In this document: piece after piece, positions 10,665-20,534 of the stretch
Position numbering within the stretch: the first letter of the stretch is position 1
Layout of the letters: every line of letters starts with the position of its first letter
Assembly: GCA_902786015.1 (NCBI GenBank)
Contig: CADAAU010000007.1
Span: 1-64,000 of the forward strand
Reading direction: 5' to 3'
Source of the DNA: an uncultured Coriobacteriaceae bacterium
Lineage (GTDB): Bacteria > Actinomycetota > Coriobacteriia > Coriobacteriales > Atopobiaceae
Length of the DNA: 64,000 nt
Translations under genes and position numbers: made by a program
The notes under the pieces: generated by a model
What the model saw: the letters and a program-made list of their open reading frames with translations, nothing else
Told to the model about the DNA's origin: nothing
Database searches by the model: none

Positions 10665-12288
10665 ATGCCTGTTCCTTGTCTAACCACGTGCGGTAGGCAC
10701 CGTCGTCGTACGAGACCAACGTGGCATACGCATACCCGTCTTTGCTCTGTGGCGCATCGTCGCGATAGTGTGCGCCTCGACTCTCGTTCCTTGCCAGGGC
10801 GCAGGAGAGCGAGGCGTGCGCGGTGGCAAGAATACCGGTCAGGCTGTAGTTCGCATACATCGACACGCTGGAATCGTAGCGGAGGTGCTCTGCGATGGAC
10901 TGGTAGTATTCGACGGCGTCGATTCCCTCGGTGAGCCCCTCCTCCGTGCGGACGATGCCCATGCAGTCGTGCATTGTATCTGCCAGCATGTCGCGTATGT
11001 AGGTAACCGGAAAGAGGCTCTTTGAATCGAGGTGCGCCGCGAGATGGCGTTCTTCGTGGGCTATAAACTGCGCGAAGCTGGGGCAATGAGGTGGGGCGGT
11101 CCTTTGGCACAGATCGTCCGCTGCAACCACACCGCCATAAAGAGCCGCCAACAACGAGTTGCCGCCCAACCGGTTTGCGCCGTGATACATTGACGCGCAT
11201 TCACCGACGGCATACAACCGCTCGATGTTGGTCTCGTGGTTCAGGTGAACGGCAAGGCCACCCATAAAGAAGTGCACAGAAGGCGCTACGGGAATGGGCT
11301 GCGTACAAATGTCGATGCCGCGGTACTTGAGGCACAGGTCGCAGACTTCCTGCAGGCGCTCGGCAATCAGTCGGTCGCCGAGGAAGGAGACGTCGAGGAA
11401 CACTTCGCGATTCGTTGCGTATATCTCACGCGAGACGATGTCACGAGTCATCAGGTTGCCGTTTGCGCCAAACTTGTCCTCCATAAAGTAGACGCGTCGG
11501 CCACCTTCCTCGTAAAAGAGTCTCCCGCCCTCTCCTCGTGCGGCTTCGGTGATGAGCATTCGCTTTTGATCAGTTTCGAGCGTCGTGGGGTGGAATTGGA
11601 TGAACTCTAGGTTCTTGAGCAGCGCACCCTGCATAAAGAGCCTTCCCGCCGCGTAGCCATCACAGAGGATGGAGCCGGTGGTTTTGCCAAACAGTGCGTT
11701 TTGCCCTCCCGTGGCCATAACCACTGCGCTTGCGTAGAAGGGGGTAAGCGTACGTTTGAGCTCGTCAAACAACAGCACGCCATAGCACATACCATCCTTG
11801 ATGAGCGCGGAATGGAAGTGCGTGTGCAGCTTACGCGTGATGAGTCCCGCCGCCTCGAAGCGGCGCGCTTCCATTACGAGGGCGGAGACAATCTGCTTGC
11901 CAGTGGAGGATCCACAGAAGTAGGTCCGTTTATGGGACTGACCGCCAAACGCCCTTCGTCGAGGTTGTCCTTGGGAGTCTATCGAAAAGACGGTTCCGAT
12001 GTGCTCCAGATACTTGATGATGTCTTGTGCTTGCGAGCACAAGCCCGTGACAGCGTTCTTCCCGGCAATCCAACTGCCGCCGCGCAACGTGTCTTCGATG
12101 TGGCTGGAAACCGAATCGCATTCGTCGCATTGCATGGTGACGGCGTTGATGCCGCCTGCCGCCATTACGGATTGCGCTCGTTCGGAGGGTTGAGGGGAGA
12201 CGAGAATGACGCGCACGTTGTTTTCGGCGCAACGTATCGCGCACGAAAGACCTGCGATGCCGCTCCCAATTACCAAGACTTCTTTCAT
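10654..12288 (-). CDS. sdhA: Fumarate reductase/succinate dehydrogenase flavoprotein subunit
   Basis: About 544 residues; the catalytic FAD subunit that interconverts fumarate and succinate. It shows a Rossmann FAD motif at the N-terminus (GSGIAG, residues 8-13), the substrate-region FHPTTL (232-237), EAARGEGG (248-255), HFFMGG (339-344) and the C-terminal FAD contact GANRLGGNSLL (370-380). RGAHYRDD near the end is also family-typical. I place the start at ATG 12288, preceded by GAGG at good spacing. An alternative ATG at 12300 overlaps the sdhC stop as ATGA and would add four residues. It overlaps sdhB by 11 nt, so the operon is tightly coupled. Confidence 0.93.
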   Translation of the reverse strand: MKEVLVIGSGIAGLSCAIRCAENNVRVILVSPQPSERAQSVMAAGGINAVTMQCDECDSVSSHIEDTLRGGSWIAGKNAVTGLCSQAQDIIKYLEHIGTVFSIDSQGQPRRRAFGGQSHKRTYFCGSSTGKQIVSALVMEARRFEAAGLITRKLHTHFHSALIKDGMCYGVLLFDELKRTLTPFYASAVVMATGGQNALFGKTTGSILCDGYAAGRLFMQGALLKNLEFIQFHPTTLETDQKRMLITEAARGEGGRLFYEEGGRRVYFMEDKFGANGNLMTRDIVSREIYATNREVFLDVSFLGDRLIAERLQEVCDLCLKYRGIDICTQPIPVAPSVHFFMGGLAVHLNHETNIERLYAVGECASMYHGANRLGGNSLLAALYGGVVAADDLCQRTAPPHCPSFAQFIAHEERHLAAHLDSKSLFPVTYIRDMLADTMHDCMGIVRTEEGLTEGIDAVEYYQSIAEHLRYDSSVSMYANYSLTGILATAHASLSCALARNESRGAHYRDDAPQSKDGYAYATLVSYDDGAYRTWLDKEQAYES

Positions 12289-12296
12289 GGCATACC

Positions 12297-12860
12297 TCAT
12301 GCGGGGAGGAACATGCCTAGCTGTCCCTTGGTCACCACGATTGCGGTGGCGAGGAACAGGAAGACGCACACGATGGCGATGAATCGATCGATCTTTGCCT
12401 GCGTTTCTCTGCTGGAAAGCAAGCCAAGTGTGATGAGCGCTCGCGAGAAGGAAGTCGCAACATGCAGGAGGATTACGGCATAAAAACCAAGCTGGGCGAT
12501 CGAGACGAGGACAAACAAGATCCAGTTGCCACTTTCGGCAGAACTCTTGAGGAGGTTAAACGAATTGAGGTGAACAATCAGTAGCGGAAAGATAAGTGCG
12601 GCCGACACACGCTGCATGACCGTTCGGCGGTTTTGTTGCCCATAAGGACTGACACGCGTGCCGTCGCCGAGCAAAAAGACGGAGCACATGCCCGTTATCG
12701 CATGGAGGCAGAGGAACACGAGAATGGGCATGGCCGTGAGCGTCTTGACGGTGGGGTTGTAGTAAAAGGTGAGGTAGGCAAAGACGTTGTATGCCATGTG
12801 CGCAAACAACGCGAGTATGGTGAGCAGCCCCAGCAGGGCATTGCATTTTTTGAGCCTCAA
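12297..12860 (-). CDS. sdhC: Fumarate reductase/succinate dehydrogenase cytochrome b subunit
   Basis: A 187-residue integral membrane protein with five predicted helices (about 9-29, 42-62, 84-104, 114-135, 160-178). His21, His53, His97 and His133 lie in or next to the helices and are candidate haem b ligands, as in single-subunit cytochrome b anchors. It is the first gene of the operon, upstream of sdhA and sdhB; no fourth (SdhD/FrdD) subunit is present. Overall similarity to named family members is weak by eye, so the call rests mainly on topology and operon position. Confidence 0.85.
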   Translation of the reverse strand: MRLKKCNALLGLLTILALFAHMAYNVFAYLTFYYNPTVKTLTAMPILVFLCLHAITGMCSVFLLGDGTRVSPYGQQNRRTVMQRVSAALIFPLLIVHLNSFNLLKSSAESGNWILFVLVSIAQLGFYAVILLHVATSFSRALITLGLLSSRETQAKIDRFIAIVCVFLFLATAIVVTKGQLGMFLPA

Positions 12861-12974
12861 GATTTCTCCCTGGTCCCTAGTGCAGTGATGCGACCAAATA
12901 CTATCACATTATGACAAAAGGTCAGTCGCCTTGTCATTTTCACACCCGATGGCAGGCCGTCAGATTAGACAGAG

Positions 12975-13045
12975 GGTGGAACAGGGTTCCCGGGGAGTTA
13001 GTTCCGCATACCGCGGAACAAACTCCCCGGGAACCCTGTTCCACC
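12975..13045. repeat. Long near-perfect intergenic hairpin
   Basis: Two 33-bp arms with a single mismatch enclose a 5-nt loop (ATACC). The arms begin GGTGGAACAGGG and end CCCTGTTCCACC. It lies between the end of the 5'-nucleotidase gene and the start of sdhC, both on the minus strand. There is no T-run after it in the transcribed direction, so a simple intrinsic terminator is not obvious. It could be an mRNA-stabilising structure or a mobile palindromic element. Confidence 0.8.
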
Positions 13046-13062
13046 TCCGGTCCGTCTTAATA

Positions 13063-15495
13063 CTATGCATCGATGATAGCGGTCGTTCCTGTAAGCTCCG
13101 CCATCCGGGCCTCCCAGTCCTCCGAAGCTATGAAGTTGCGAAGTGCCATCTCGCACGTGCCCCATTCCTTGTCGAGTTCGGCGCCAGTCATGATGCCGTA
13201 GTCACCTCCGCAGCCGCCAGCCACAAAGGTGTTCATCGCCACGGTATAGGTCGCGGAATCATCCAGCTCGCCGCCGCTTAAGAGCTTGAACTCCTTGATG
13301 CGACTGCCTTCCGTTGCGTTCCAGTCCACCGTAAGCTGCGCGCCGCCCAGTACGAGCACATTGCCTGAGTTGTTCGGCCATGCATACAGGTCCATAGCCT
13401 CTGAATACGCTGCAGACGGGTCTTTGCCTTGTGCCACCTGTTCAGCCTCGTAGGTGTTTTGCAAGTCGTACGACTTCCGGTTCTCGACCATGATTCCCAC
13501 TGAGTGCTCCATCACCTCGCGCAGCTGAGCGCCCGTAAGCTTTCGCGTCTCGAGGGTATTTCCGTAGGGCGAGACGGACAGAATGTCGCTGTACGTTACG
13601 TCTCCCTTCGGAATGCCGCCGCGGATGCCGCCAGCGTTCTCAATGGCAAGGTCCGCTCCAGAAGCAGCCAGATAGGCCGCCGTCACCACGTGCCCTATGG
13701 GCTCGTCACGCGTGCGCAGCCACTCCCACGAGAGCTTAAACTCGTCTAGCGTCTTGGTGTTCGTGTCCTTAAAGGGATAGTCGTAATCCTGACTACTCGT
13801 TCCCACGCGCTCGCTGAGGATTTCTGTCTTCAAGTTCTCTATGTAGGCAATGTATTCGTCTATGGTTGCGTCGGACAGCTTGGATCCATCGTCGTAGTCC
13901 ACGATTGTCTCGGAGTAGTCGACACTATCCCAAGTGCCATTTCCATCGGTGTTGTTGAGCGTGAGGTTAAGCGTCCCGATTAAACCAAAGTAGCAGCGGG
14001 CCTCGACGAGCGCGACCCCATGGCCGTCCTTGTCCATAACGAGTCCGTCGCCCGTGCTGGTGTTGTTGAGAAGGATGTGCTGGTGGCCGGCAATCACTGC
14101 ATCGAGACCCGAGGTCTGGGCGATGAGCTGCTCAGGACCCTGGTAATGCGTGAGCGCGATAACCAGGTCGCAATCGAGTTCATCGCGTAACTTGTCGGCT
14201 ATCTCGTTCGCACGTTCTGCGGCGTCGGTGAAGGACACGTGTGTCAAGTTGCGTGCGGGTGTTGTCTGGTCGAAGCTGGGGTCCATGACGCCAAAGATGC
14301 CCACGCGCACTACCGCACCCTCGTCGGATACCACGTCTCGCACGAGGTAGTCATTCTTGAAGTACGCGTTGCCGTCCTTGTCTGAGATGTTTGCGCCCAG
14401 GATCGAGAAGGCGTGGTCTTTATCGATCTCTTGCAGGCGTGCGTCCCCGTAACTCCAGTCGTGGTTGCCTGGCGTGGTGGCATCCACACCCACCTCGTCC
14501 ATGAGGAGCGCGATGCTCTCGCCTTGGAATACGGTGGCGAATGACTGCCCGTGAAACGTGTCGCCGGCGTCGAGCAGCAGGTCGGGATTCTGCTGGTCCT
14601 TGAGTGCCTTGAGGGCCGAGAAGCCGATGGCCTTGTTGTAGCTGTCATTCTTGTAGTAACCGTGGATGTCGTTGATATGCATGACGTGCAGGTTTGCCGT
14701 GGCGGGCAGATGGCGCTTGTGGCCAGTTATGGTTGCGGTCAGCGTGATCGGTTTTCCGTTGTACGGCACGTCGGCAGTTGCGGATGCCGTTACCTCGTAG
14801 TTGTATATGGATGGCGTGGCGTCGGTTGCTGCGTCTTCCGCAAGGACAATCGCCGCTGGTGTCGCAACGGCGCCTGCGGAGAGTGCGACGATGCACAGAA
14901 GAACCAAGTACGTAGACGTGCCGCGCCTTCCCCGGCGTACGATTACGACGCCCGCTGCTACGGCAATGAGCCCCTCCACACACAGCAGTCCCACCGACAT
15001 GCTGGAGTCGGCAGTCGAAGCAAGCGTTGTTTTTGTGGTTGTGGAGATGGTTTTTGGAGTGCTGCTCGTGATGGTGCTGCCGCCCCCGCTGTTGCCGCCA
15101 CCGCTGGTGTTCGGTGTAGGGTCTGTGTTGCGTTCCAGATACACGTCGAGCGTCTGCGAGGACCCGGCGGGCATCTTTGCGACCGATGTCTGCGTGCCGT
15201 CAGAGGCATGCCATCCCTCGGGAACAGCCACGAAGATGTTTACGTCACGCAAAGGCTCGTCCGAAGCGTTGGTGCCCGTGACTACCGCGTGCACCTTCTC
15301 GTCCGCAGCATACGATTCCTTGTCGAAGGAGATTGAAACCCGTAGCGTATCGTCGGCTTGTACCAGGGTGCCTTGCTCATCTGCGTGTGCTAACGTCGGA
15401 CGCAGCACAAAGAGTGCAACCAATAGCCCGAGCATCGTGGTAAGGACATGTCTTAAGGCTTTGTTCTGCCTGCGACTCGTGCGCTTTACGCTCAT
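13063..15495 (-). CDS. Membrane-tethered 5'-nucleotidase / cyclic phosphodiesterase family protein
   Basis: About 810 residues. The start ATG 15495 follows AAGGA at 8 nt; an upstream in-frame ATG at 15531 lacks a site. A signal peptide (cleavage near AHA-DE, residue 38) precedes a beta-sandwich-like domain (about 45-125), a Ser/Thr/Gly linker, then two hydrophobic helices (167-186 and 196-218) around a short RRGRRG loop. The rest is the calcineurin-like/5'-nucleotidase unit: HINDIHG (273-279), GDTFHG (311-316), GNHDW (343-347), THYQG and GHQH, then the C-terminal substrate domain. It should dephosphorylate nucleotides outside the cell, feeding purine salvage. The internal membrane hairpin is unusual for this family. 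Confidence 0.88.
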   Translation of the reverse strand: MSVKRTSRRQNKALRHVLTTMLGLLVALFVLRPTLAHADEQGTLVQADDTLRVSISFDKESYAADEKVHAVVTGTNASDEPLRDVNIFVAVPEGWHASDGTQTSVAKMPAGSSQTLDVYLERNTDPTPNTSGGGNSGGGSTITSSTPKTISTTTKTTLASTADSSMSVGLLCVEGLIAVAAGVVIVRRGRRGTSTYLVLLCIVALSAGAVATPAAIVLAEDAATDATPSIYNYEVTASATADVPYNGKPITLTATITGHKRHLPATANLHVMHINDIHGYYKNDSYNKAIGFSALKALKDQQNPDLLLDAGDTFHGQSFATVFQGESIALLMDEVGVDATTPGNHDWSYGDARLQEIDKDHAFSILGANISDKDGNAYFKNDYLVRDVVSDEGAVVRVGIFGVMDPSFDQTTPARNLTHVSFTDAAERANEIADKLRDELDCDLVIALTHYQGPEQLIAQTSGLDAVIAGHQHILLNNTSTGDGLVMDKDGHGVALVEARCYFGLIGTLNLTLNNTDGNGTWDSVDYSETIVDYDDGSKLSDATIDEYIAYIENLKTEILSERVGTSSQDYDYPFKDTNTKTLDEFKLSWEWLRTRDEPIGHVVTAAYLAASGADLAIENAGGIRGGIPKGDVTYSDILSVSPYGNTLETRKLTGAQLREVMEHSVGIMVENRKSYDLQNTYEAEQVAQGKDPSAAYSEAMDLYAWPNNSGNVLVLGGAQLTVDWNATEGSRIKEFKLLSGGELDDSATYTVAMNTFVAGGCGGDYGIMTGAELDKEWGTCEMALRNFIASEDWEARMAELTGTTAIIDA

Positions 15496-15566
15496 GAGGC
15501 ATTCCTTCGTTCTGAGGCTGTTTTGCGTCATTCATTCTAGCGCACTCATCTTTGTTTCCGTGCAGC

Positions 15567-15695
15567 TCATGACGTCTTCGTCTTGGACAGCAGCTCGTTG
15601 AGTTGCTTGACCTCCGAGCGATACCGGTTGTACATAATGAGCCAAATGATGCAGTGGCACACAGCGAATATGCCAGCCACAATACCACCACGCAT
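15567..15695 (-). CDS. Small single-pass membrane protein (42 aa)
   Basis: A 42-residue reading frame immediately upstream of the nucleotidase gene on the same strand. It starts MRGGIVAGIFAV, has one hydrophobic helix (about residues 4-21) and ends in a charged amphipathic segment (RYRSEVKQLNELLSK). Codon choice looks like that of the neighbouring genes and the helix-then-coil design is typical of real small membrane proteins. The ribosome-binding site is weak (AGG about 12 nt upstream), so the start is uncertain. Function unknown. Confidence 0.5.
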   Translation of the reverse strand: MRGGIVAGIFAVCHCIIWLIMYNRYRSEVKQLNELLSKTKTS

Positions 15696-15886
15696 TTTCA
15701 GACAGCCTGCAGCCGGATACGAACAGTTGATAACTAGGCCGGACATGAACCCCCAACAAACGGCCAGTCCATTGATACGTCTTGGTTGTGATTTGATATA
15801 TTGTATAAAGGATAGGAGGCGAGTAGTCGCGTTCTATACGACGGCCGGAAACGGTCCGCAGTGACGATGAGGGTTGGGTGTGATAA

Positions 15887-17395
<1,509 letters not shown>

Positions 17396-17427
17396 CGGCG
17401 TGTGATTCAGGAGGTTTCGCTGCGTTC

Positions 17428-18067
17428 CGAGCTGGGATTACGTTTGGTGTGGCGGATCGACCCACACCAAACGCAATCCCAGCTCAAGTACTCTCGCCTT
17501 GAGCTGGAATCGGCTTTCCTGTGACGCCGTGAGCTGAGATTGACCTTCGTGAGGGCGGATGACCCACACCAAACGCAATCCCAGCTCAAGTACTCTCGCC
17601 TTGAGCTGGAATCGGCTTTCCTGTGACGCCGTGAGCTGGGTTTAACCTTCGTGTGGGCTGCTCTGCCACACCAAACGCAATCTCGGCTCATGCAGGCACC
17701 CGTGAGCTGAGATTGGCTTTCCTGTGGCACCCATGAGCCGGGATTGACTTTCGTGTGGCAGAATAGGCCACACCAAACGCAATTCCAGCTCAAGGACTCA
17801 CTCTTGAGCGGGCTTTTCGTTTCGTGTGGCGCCGTGAGCTGGGTTTAACCTTCGTGTGGGCGGATGAGCCACACGAAAGTCAATCCCGGCTCAAATCAGC
17901 ATTCTTGAGTTGGGATTGACCTTCGTGTGGGCTGCTCTGCCACACCAAACGCAATCTCAGCTCAAGCCCCCATCCCCTGGGCGTCGATTTCAATTTGGTG
18001 CGGTTTTATGAGCTGAAATGTCGTTTCCTATGGCTTGCCCGTCCACACCAAAGCAGTTCTCAGCTTA
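17428..18067. repeat. Array of seven 59-bp palindromes, period about 102 bp
   Basis: The 822-bp gap between bglA and the next gene is filled by a structured repeat. Seven imperfect palindromes, each 59 bp, start at 17428, 17530, 17632, 17734, 17835, 17906 and 18009. The arms are roughly TGAGCTGGGATTGACTTTCG then TGTGG, and CCACACCAAACGCAATCCCA then GCTCA, around a variable loop of 9-11 nt. Most units are separated by a 30-bp half-unit resembling only the left arm (TTGAGCTGGAATCGGCTTTC then CTGTG). Unit 6 lacks the preceding half-unit, giving a 71-bp step. The last unit is diverged. The same repeat occurs at 48448-48608. No gene is supported here. Confidence 0.92.
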
Positions 18068-18218
18068 AGTGAGGAGAGTTGCTTGGAAATCCCGTCCTCT
18101 TGTTTAAGGTTTCATATACGGATGTGCGGGAGTTGAGAAGACTCCGGCAAGTTGAAAGGCCATCTGTCATCCGTTCGTGTTGGTCGTAGGTTCAACGCCA
18201 ACACAAGGAGGAACTAAC

Positions 18219-20357
18219 ATGAAGATGATGGCATCGGCACTTCTTACCGCAGCACTCGCAGGATCGCTGGGTATGGCACCGGCGAGTGTAATGGCACCTC
18301 AAATGGGTATGGGCGCTGCCAAGTCCGCAATTCAGGCAGGCATGCAAGCTATGCTCATGCAGCCGAACGAGGCTATGCCGACTAACGATCCCTCGCAGGT
18401 ACCGAGTGAGGACTCTGGGCGTCTGCAAATTAGCGAACCGGGTACTTACGTCCTTCGAGGCAACCTCAGGGGAACAGTGGACGTGGACCCCGGTGCGGGT
18501 GACGTAACGCTCGTGATGGACAACGCCGTGATCGACGGCAACGGTGGACCGGCGATTCGTGCACGGAGTGGCAACTCGGTGACAATCTCGATGCCGGAGG
18601 GCACGAACAATCGCGTGATGAGTGCGGGCGGAGCCGACGGTTGCATGGCGACCATCCAAGGTGACGTGAACATGTCGTTCGAGGGAAAGGGCGCCCTTAC
18701 CGTGGTCGGCAACATGCAGCCGGGCATTCGCACGAATAACGCCGGCATGATGTTTGGCGGCGGTGACTTCCACATCATTACGGCTGGCCACGGCATCGAG
18801 GCCGGTGGAGAGGCTCCTGGCAGAATCACCTTCAACGATGGCTCGTTCATGTTCCATGCGGGCGGCCAGATGATGGCGCCGGGCACGGACTATGTGCAGA
18901 ATGGCGGATCGTTCCAACAGGGCGAGTTTGGCCCGTCGTTTGGGTTCGATAACTTCGCGAGACAGAATCCTTGGTTTTCGGCTCCGCAGGGCATGCCTCA
19001 ACAGGCTGGCATGCAGCAAGGACAGCCGGGTGGTCACATGCAGCAGGGAAGCCAGGCCCAGCAGGGTCAACCAGGCGAACAGGGCCAGCAAGGTCAGCAG
19101 GGAGGTCAGCCGGCACAGCAAGGTGGCCAGACGCAACCGGGTCAGCAGCCGGGCCAGACGCAACCAGGTCAGCCTGGCCAGACCGAGCAAGGCGTGACGG
19201 GCACCGTTGACACGGCGGGCGAAATCGTGACGAGCGATGTGGTAAACGGCGCCATGGACCTCATTGCCGACTTGGCGAATGCGGTCTACTGCACCATCAC
19301 CAACCAAAACAGCCAGGTCAATATTTCCGAGGCAGGAACGTACGTGGTTACCGGTAGCGCTACGGACGGCAACATAACCGTAAAGAAGGGCACCTCCGAC
19401 GTTGTCCTCATCCTGAGCGACCTCGATCTTACCAGCACGACGGGAGCGACGCTTTCGGTCAACAAAAACGCCGAGGTCCAGTTGGTCATCGAGGGTAACG
19501 TCACGCTCACAGACAACGAGAATCCCGACGACGAAGAATCCACTGACGAAGCGGTGGCAGATGCCTACGATGGTGCCGCGATAAAGATCAAGGCGGGCTC
19601 GCAGGTGTACATGACGGGTGACGGCACGCTCACCCTCAACGGCAACGCAAAGAACGGAATCAAGGCGACTGACGACACCAGTCTCGTAATCGACGACGTC
19701 ACGCTCAACATCAATGCCGCGAACGACGGCATCAACGGTAATTTTGACGTCACCATCCTGAGTGGAGACGTAAGCATTTCTGCAGGTGATGACGCCATTC
19801 ACGCTGACCACATCCTCACCATGGGTGACCAGGAGACCGGCGATGGCCCCACCATCAAGGTAACCCAGAGCACGGAGGGACTCGAGGGTACCGTCGTGAA
19901 CATCTTTGGCGGAGACATCGACATCACCTCGTCCGACGACGCCATCAATGCGGCGAACAAGGATGGCGCCTACGAGGGAGAGCTCGACTACTCCATCAAC
20001 ATGACCGGTGGCGACGTGACCATCAACAGCCAGGGAGATGGCATTGACTCCAACGGTAACGTGAACTTGGTGGATGGCAGTGCCAACATCAATAGCTCTG
20101 CCACCGGCGGCGAAGCCGGCATCGACTACGACGGGGATTTGTACGTTTCCGACGAGTTTGAGCTCAACAATGGCAGTGGCGTTTCGGGTGCAGACATGGT
20201 GCCCGGCCAGATGGGCCAGCCTGGTGAGATGGGTCAATCCGGCCAGATGGGCCAGCCCGGTGAGACGGGCCAGATGGGCCAGCCCGGTCAACCCGGCCAG
20301 CCGGGCCAAGCCGGTCAGGCCGGCGGGCAAGCGGGAGCTGGCATGATGCCTCGCTAA
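18219..20357 (+). CDS. Secreted beta-helix protein with collagen-like tail (carbohydrate-binding domain type)
   Basis: About 712 residues; ATG 18219 follows a perfect AAGGAGGA. An N-terminal signal-like segment is followed by a first beta-helix-like region (about 60-240), a Gln/Gly/Pro-rich linker (about 265-345), and a second parallel-beta region (about 355-650) with repeated D-I-T/S-S-x-D-D-A-I-N turns. That second part resembles the bacterial carbohydrate-binding domain family typified by Cthe_2159, which binds acidic polysaccharides; assignment is by eye. Residues 663-704 are fourteen uninterrupted Gly-X-Y triplets. No sorting signal or membrane anchor follows, so attachment to the cell is unexplained. 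Confidence 0.8.
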   Translation: MKMMASALLTAALAGSLGMAPASVMAPQMGMGAAKSAIQAGMQAMLMQPNEAMPTNDPSQVPSEDSGRLQISEPGTYVLRGNLRGTVDVDPGAGDVTLVMDNAVIDGNGGPAIRARSGNSVTISMPEGTNNRVMSAGGADGCMATIQGDVNMSFEGKGALTVVGNMQPGIRTNNAGMMFGGGDFHIITAGHGIEAGGEAPGRITFNDGSFMFHAGGQMMAPGTDYVQNGGSFQQGEFGPSFGFDNFARQNPWFSAPQGMPQQAGMQQGQPGGHMQQGSQAQQGQPGEQGQQGQQGGQPAQQGGQTQPGQQPGQTQPGQPGQTEQGVTGTVDTAGEIVTSDVVNGAMDLIADLANAVYCTITNQNSQVNISEAGTYVVTGSATDGNITVKKGTSDVVLILSDLDLTSTTGATLSVNKNAEVQLVIEGNVTLTDNENPDDEESTDEAVADAYDGAAIKIKAGSQVYMTGDGTLTLNGNAKNGIKATDDTSLVIDDVTLNINAANDGINGNFDVTILSGDVSISAGDDAIHADHILTMGDQETGDGPTIKVTQSTEGLEGTVVNIFGGDIDITSSDDAINAANKDGAYEGELDYSINMTGGDVTINSQGDGIDSNGNVNLVDGSANINSSATGGEAGIDYDGDLYVSDEFELNNGSGVSGADMVPGQMGQPGEMGQSGQMGQPGETGQMGQPGQPGQPGQAGQAGGQAGAGMMPR

Positions 20358-20382
20358 CACGAGCGGCAATACCAACCAGAAT

Positions 20383-20411
20383 GGCGTCCCTTGTCAAGCA
20401 CGAGGGGCGCC
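20383..20411 (+). terminator. Putative terminator after the beta-helix protein
   Basis: A 9-bp stem (GGCGTCCCT / AGGGGCGCC, one wobble) with an 11-nt loop, followed by a pyrimidine-rich TTCATCTTCTCC. It lies 25 nt after the stop codon. Plausible but the U-tract is weak. Confidence 0.5.
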
Positions 20412-20534
20412 TTCATCTTCTCCGTGTTGGCCTTGTTACGAATGACAAGTTCGCGCAAGCTTTTGATGACGAATCGCCTATGATACATCCGTTCTTGTAT
20501 GTGTTGACGACGCATTTGTTGAGGGGAGCGTGGC

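Noticed and set aside
17407..17793. A 128-codon minus-strand frame with repeated DCVWCG motifs
   Set aside because: It is read straight through the palindromic repeat array; the repeated motif comes from the DNA repeat, there is no ribosome-binding site and no domain.
17428..18067. CRISPR array
   Set aside because: Units are palindromic 59-bp sequences, the intervals contain related half-units rather than unique spacers, and no cas gene is nearby.
18192..20375. A 727-codon minus-strand frame antisense to the beta-helix protein
   Set aside because: A shadow frame of a GC-rich repetitive gene; the plus strand has the perfect ribosome-binding site, signal peptide and domain structure.
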